In this document: positions 61,328 to 64,000 of the stretch, piece after piece
How the letters are laid out: each line of letters begins with the position of its first letter
How positions within the stretch are numbered: the stretch's first letter is position 1
NCBI GenBank assembly: GCA_963708645.1
Contig: CAVPTA010000002.1
Coordinates: forward strand, 124,001 to 188,000
DNA from: RYN-133 sp963708645
Lineage (GTDB): Bacteria; Actinomycetota; Actinomycetes; Mycobacteriales; Jatrophihabitantaceae
Direction of reading: 5' to 3'
Length of the DNA stretch: 64,000 bases
Notes under the pieces: generated by a model
Seen by the model: only the letters and a program-made list of their open reading frames with translations
Database searches by the model: none
Told to the model about the DNA's origin: nothing
Made by a program: the position numbers and the translations under genes

Positions 61328-62396
61328 GGTTGCCTGCCAGGTCGGTGATGAGGGTCGTCAGGTGCGGGTGCAGCGCATCGCGCCAGGCGACGTAGTTGTG
61401 GGCATCGCGCACGGTCAGTAAGACAGCCCGGTAGCCGAGCTCGGTGAGGCGCGAAGCCATGCGCTGGTTGTTCGCCAGGTTCTCTTCGGCGATACCGCAC
61501 GTGAAGACGGCGGGAACGGGACGAGCAGCAGGCTCGTCCTGCAGCACGGCGTCGACGAACTCGGTCACCGCGGCGAATCCGCTGAACCCGGATTCCTGGC
61601 CGTCCAACTCGGGGGTGAAGAAGCTGCCCGATTGCAGCAGCAGCCCGTCGAATGCAGGCGGCTGCGTGCAGTGGGCGTGCAGCATCGCGAGCGCGCCGAG
61701 GCTGACGCCGACTCCGATGCGCACAGTTGCCGGCGGCATGGTCGCCAGCACGCTCGACACCAGCGTGCTCGCGTAGTCAGGGTTGGCCGAGTACCAGTCG
61801 TTGCGCTCGCCGGGCGCGAGCAATGCCGCGCGCACAGGCGGCAGCTCGCCGGCGGCGATCATTGCTGCGAGGTAGTGGACGAAGCCGCCGAGGGCGGCGA
61901 ACTCGGGGCCGTCATGCACCACGATCAGCGGAGCAGGCTCGGCATCGTCGAGGACGTCGGGCGTCCAGAGCGAGCCGGTGATCACGCCGTCGAGCAAGGG
62001 TGCGTCGACCTCGATGTCCGCGTCGCTTCCTGCGCAGCCGGCTGCGGACAACCACGCGGGCGCGGTGTAGTCGGGGAACTCGAGCACCGACTTGTCGCCG
62101 AATGCGCCGGCTGCCCGCAGCGGGTTGGCCGGATCGGTGATGGTCGAGCGGTGCCCGTTCGCGTCCTCGACCTCGAACAGGTACTCCATCCGGTCGACGG
62201 GCGGACGCGGCACCTGCAGCCACCACTGCGTGCGCTCGCGGGTGAAGGCCAGGCCACCGAGCCCGAGATCCTGCTCGAGCCGCACGCTCGACAACCGCCG
62301 GTAGCGGTCGTCGAGGACGAACACGACGCCGTGCTCGTCGATCACCGGACCGCCGGATGCGGCGGCGGGTGCAGTAGTCGGAATGGCGCTGGACAC
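61317..62396 (-). CDS. Enterochelin esterase-like hydrolase, B
   Basis: 359 residues. N-terminal E-set/carbohydrate-module-like domain (about 15-110) typical of Fes-type esterases, followed by the esterase domain: APLIVVHDGPEFAALGG, nucleophile Ser in IGVGVSLGALAMLHAH, and His near LTVRDAHNYVAWRDAL. GTG 62396 lies seven bases after TAAGTT, a leaderless start. First gene of the operon with hydrolase A, ATP-grasp ligase and the unknown protein. No siderophore genes are nearby, so the enterochelin label is structural only. Confidence 0.82.
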   Translation of the reverse strand: MSSAIPTTAPAAASGGPVIDEHGVVFVLDDRYRRLSSVRLEQDLGLGGLAFTRERTQWWLQVPRPPVDRMEYLFEVEDANGHRSTITDPANPLRAAGAFGDKSVLEFPDYTAPAWLSAAGCAGSDADIEVDAPLLDGVITGSLWTPDVLDDAEPAPLIVVHDGPEFAALGGFVHYLAAMIAAGELPPVRAALLAPGERNDWYSANPDYASTLVSSVLATMPPATVRIGVGVSLGALAMLHAHCTQPPAFDGLLLQSGSFFTPELDGQESGFSGFAAVTEFVDAVLQDEPAARPVPAVFTCGIAEENLANNQRMASRLTELGYRAVLLTVRDAHNYVAWRDALHPHLTTLITDLAGNRAP

Positions 62397-62459
62397 GCTG
62401 TCGAACTTACTTGGCGCGCCTCGCAACTGCGTGCAGCTGCGCCGCCTAACGTCCGAGCA
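62397..62459. promoter_or_regulatory. Compact divergent leaderless promoters
   Basis: A 63-base region holds two -10 elements. TAAGTT on the minus strand is seven bases from the hydrolase GTG at 62396. TAACGT (62447-62452) is seven bases from the DUF3097 ATG at 62460. The two promoters are too close to act fully independently. Confidence 0.5.
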
Positions 62460-63284
62460 ATGCATTACGGGAACGATGTGCTGTCGCAGCCGCGGCGACG
62501 ACGTGTAGCCGAAGTGCCGGCCGAGATCGACCTCGTCGTCGAGACGGCCGACGGGCGATTCTGTGGCGCGGTGGTGGCCATCGGCCGCGCCGTCGACAGC
62601 GGCGAGAAGCGCGACACCGTCGTGCTCGAGGATCGCCATGGCACAAGGCGTGAGTTCCCCATGCTGCCGGCGTCCTTCCTGCTCGACGGACGGACGGTGA
62701 CGCTCGTCCGTCCGCTTGCGCAACCGCCGGCGACAAAGCCCCGCGCCAAGACGGCCTCGGGTTCGTACGCGGTCACCGGCGCGAAGGCACGCGTTGCCCG
62801 CGAGAGCCGCATCTGGGTCGAGGGCGTTCACGACGCCGCTCTGCTCGAACGGATCTGGGGCGACGACCTGCGAGTCGAAGGCATCGTCGTCGAACCCCTA
62901 GATGGCATCGACCACCTGGCCGAGCACACCCGGGTATTCGGCCCCGGACCGAACCGCCGGGTCGGCGTGCTCGTCGACCACCTCGTTGCCGGCTCGAAGG
63001 AAACGCGCATAGCCGCCGAGGTGCGGCGCTCGCCGCACGTCCTGGTCACCGGCCACCCGTACATAGACGTCTGGCAAGCGGTCAAGCCGACCGCCGTCGG
63101 TATCGCCGCATGGCCCGACGTGCCCCGCGGGATCGACTGGAAACAGGGCGTGTGCGCAGCGCTCGGGGTCAGTGATCCCCGCGAGTTGTGGCGTCGCGTG
63201 CTGGGCAGCGTCGACAGTTTTGCCGACGTCGAAGTGCCGTTGCTCCGCGCCGTCGAAGAGCTGATCGACTTCGTCACCGCCTGA
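62460..63284 (+). CDS. DUF3097 family protein
   Basis: 274 residues, cytosolic, function unknown but conserved across actinobacteria. The N-terminal domain has VVETADGRFCGAVVAIG and VVLEDRHGTRREF; the C-terminal domain has WVEGVHDAALLERIWGDDLR and VGVLVDHLVAGSKETRIA with HVLVTGHPYIDVW, a pattern reminiscent of a TOPRIM-like or small nucleotide-binding fold. ATG 62460 matches a leaderless promoter. Confidence 0.85.
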   Translation: MHYGNDVLSQPRRRRVAEVPAEIDLVVETADGRFCGAVVAIGRAVDSGEKRDTVVLEDRHGTRREFPMLPASFLLDGRTVTLVRPLAQPPATKPRAKTASGSYAVTGAKARVARESRIWVEGVHDAALLERIWGDDLRVEGIVVEPLDGIDHLAEHTRVFGPGPNRRVGVLVDHLVAGSKETRIAAEVRRSPHVLVTGHPYIDVWQAVKPTAVGIAAWPDVPRGIDWKQGVCAALGVSDPRELWRRVLGSVDSFADVEVPLLRAVEELIDFVTA

Positions 63285-63286
63285 TG

Positions 63287-63356
63287 CGCGAGTGGTCACC
63301 AATGGGTCGAGTGGTCACATATGAGTGACCACTCGCGTGGAAACTGACCACTCGCG
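63287..63356. repeat. Four-copy inverted/direct repeat between DUF3097 and NfeD genes
   Basis: The 10-mer CGAGTGGTCA occurs at 63289-63298 and 63308-63317, and its complement TGACCACTCG at 63326-63335 and 63345-63354. The inner pair is a perfect 11-bp stem with a six-base loop (63308-63335); the outer pair can form an alternative hairpin. Terminator, operator array or mobile palindrome are all possible. Confidence 0.75.
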
Positions 63357-63379
63357 ATCAGAAGTGCCACTATGAAGCC

Positions 63380-63823
63380 ATGCCAGCGTGGTTGGTTTGG
63401 TTGATCATCGGCGCGATCTTTGCCGGCGGCGAGACCGTGACCGGGACTTTCGTGCTGCTCATGATGTCCGGCGGCGCAGTGGGCGGGGCCGTGACCGCGG
63501 CGCTTGGCGGCCCGCTGCTCATCCAGCTCATCGTCGCTGTGGTGGTCACCGTCGGCCTGGTCTGGCTCGTGCGACCCGTTGCCGTGCGGCACTTGAACCC
63601 GGGCCCGGCAGCGATCACGGGATCGGAAGCCCTTGTCGGGCGCGACGCCGTCGTGCTGCATGCGGTGAACCGCGACGGCGGACGGGTGCGGCTCAACGGA
63701 GCCGAATGGTCCGCGCGGTCGAAGGATCCCAAGCAGGAACTGCCGGCCGGCACACGCGTATCGGTCATCGCCATCGACGGCGCGACCGCGGTGGTCTGGA
63801 AAGACCCATTCGGAGGGGACTGA
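63380..63823 (+). CDS. NfeD-like membrane protein
   Basis: 147 residues: two or three transmembrane helices (about 3-18, 24-45, 48-65) followed by a soluble OB-fold domain (about 80-145) with ITGSEALVGRDAVVLHAV and GAEWSARSKD, the NfeD C-terminal signature. It pairs with the stomatin/SPFH protein encoded next; NfeD and SPFH partners form membrane microdomain complexes. Confidence 0.92.
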   Translation: MPAWLVWLIIGAIFAGGETVTGTFVLLMMSGGAVGGAVTAALGGPLLIQLIVAVVVTVGLVWLVRPVAVRHLNPGPAAITGSEALVGRDAVVLHAVNRDGGRVRLNGAEWSARSKDPKQELPAGTRVSVIAIDGATAVVWKDPFGGD

Positions 63824-63830
63824 TGTATCG

Positions 63831-64000
63831 ATGAGCCCAGGTGCCATCGCCGCGATCGTCGTTGCGGTCGTCGTGCTGTTCACGATTATCCGAATGGTGC
63901 GCATCGTTCCGCAGGCGCGCGCTGCGGTTGTTGAACGTCTCGGACGCTACGTGCGCACCCAACAGCCTGGCCTCACCCTGCTGCTGCCGTTCGTCGACCG
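63831..64000 (+). CDS. SPFH/stomatin family protein, 5' part (cut by window end)
   Basis: Starts at ATG 63831, seven bases after the NfeD stop. The first 56 residues hold an N-terminal membrane helix (AIAAIVVAVVVLFTIIR) and the beginning of the SPFH domain (VRIVPQARAAVVERLGRY, then PGLTLLLPFVD). Continues past the window end. A membrane scaffold protein partner of NfeD. Confidence 0.92.
   Translation, partial: MSPGAIAAIVVAVVVLFTIIRMVRIVPQARAAVVERLGRYVRTQQPGLTLLLPFVD

Noticed and set aside
61317..62396. Siderophore (enterobactin) utilisation locus
   Set aside because: The resemblance is only to the esterase fold; no siderophore synthesis, receptor or iron-ABC genes are nearby.

Overview
This is a high-GC actinobacterial chromosome segment. 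Evidence: RbpA, OpcA, an NADH-type InhA/FabI enoyl reductase next to FabG, an actinobacterial-type SUF locus with a SufR-like regulator, a ferrochelatase with C-terminal Fe-S cysteines, many GTG starts, four-base stop/start overlaps and several leaderless promoters. The housekeeping order (pgk-tpiA-secG, pgl-opcA-zwf-tal-tkt, ctaB, ctaA with an ABC exporter, sufRBDCSU-sufT, enoyl-CoA hydratase/ABC-F/small HTH, acnA, NlpC/P60 endopeptidase, moxR-DUF58-VWA, fabG-inhA-hemH, NfeD-stomatin) matches my recollection of the Mycobacterium tuberculosis Rv1437-Rv1488 region. The gene content looks like a soil-type, non-mycobacterial actinobacterium; I cannot name the genus.

Layout. 1-2 kb: end of lower glycolysis, SecG and RbpA. 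2-4.3 kb: three minus-strand accessory genes (DUF2752, a DUF4190 protein, an MFS exporter). 4.3-11 kb: oxidative and non-oxidative pentose phosphate genes. 11-18 kb: heme O and heme A synthases with an ATP-grasp gene, a DUF445 gene, an ABC exporter and an acyltransferase. 18-24.2 kb: SUF Fe-S cluster assembly, with a near-match to the SufR operator. 24.2-30.2 kb: accessory genes (secreted protein, acyl-CoA dehydrogenase, MFS/metallopeptidase pair, GlxA-like regulator). 30.2-33.2 kb: ABC-F ATPase with a possible leader peptide, small HTH protein, enoyl-CoA hydratase. 33.2-41.1 kb: ABC exporter and a complete xylose locus (xylA-xylF-xylG-xylH-ROK regulator) with two related candidate operators. 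41.2-51.4 kb: aconitase, PAP2 protein, NlpC/P60 peptidase, moaA, and MoxR/DUF58/VWA. 51.4-54.4 kb: two paralogous secreted proteins with cupredoxin-like ligands, and a quinone reductase. 54.4-57 kb: fatty-acid and heme synthesis. 57-62.4 kb: an acetyltransferase, a hydrolase and a tight four-gene operon (two esterase-fold hydrolases, an ATP-grasp ligase, an unknown protein). 62.4-64 kb: DUF3097, NfeD and the start of a stomatin-type protein.

A strong feature is more than 30 apparent single-base frame breaks, concentrated at about 9-18.7 kb and 36-50 kb. They fall in essential genes whose protein sequence stays conserved across the breaks, so I read them as sequencing or assembly errors and annotate the genes as interrupted CDS rather than pseudogenes. 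The best candidates for under-described biology are the ATP-grasp/hydrolase operon (58.6-62.4 kb), the tandem cupredoxin-like secreted proteins, a six-codon leaderless leader peptide before the ABC-F gene, and several large intergenic palindromes.
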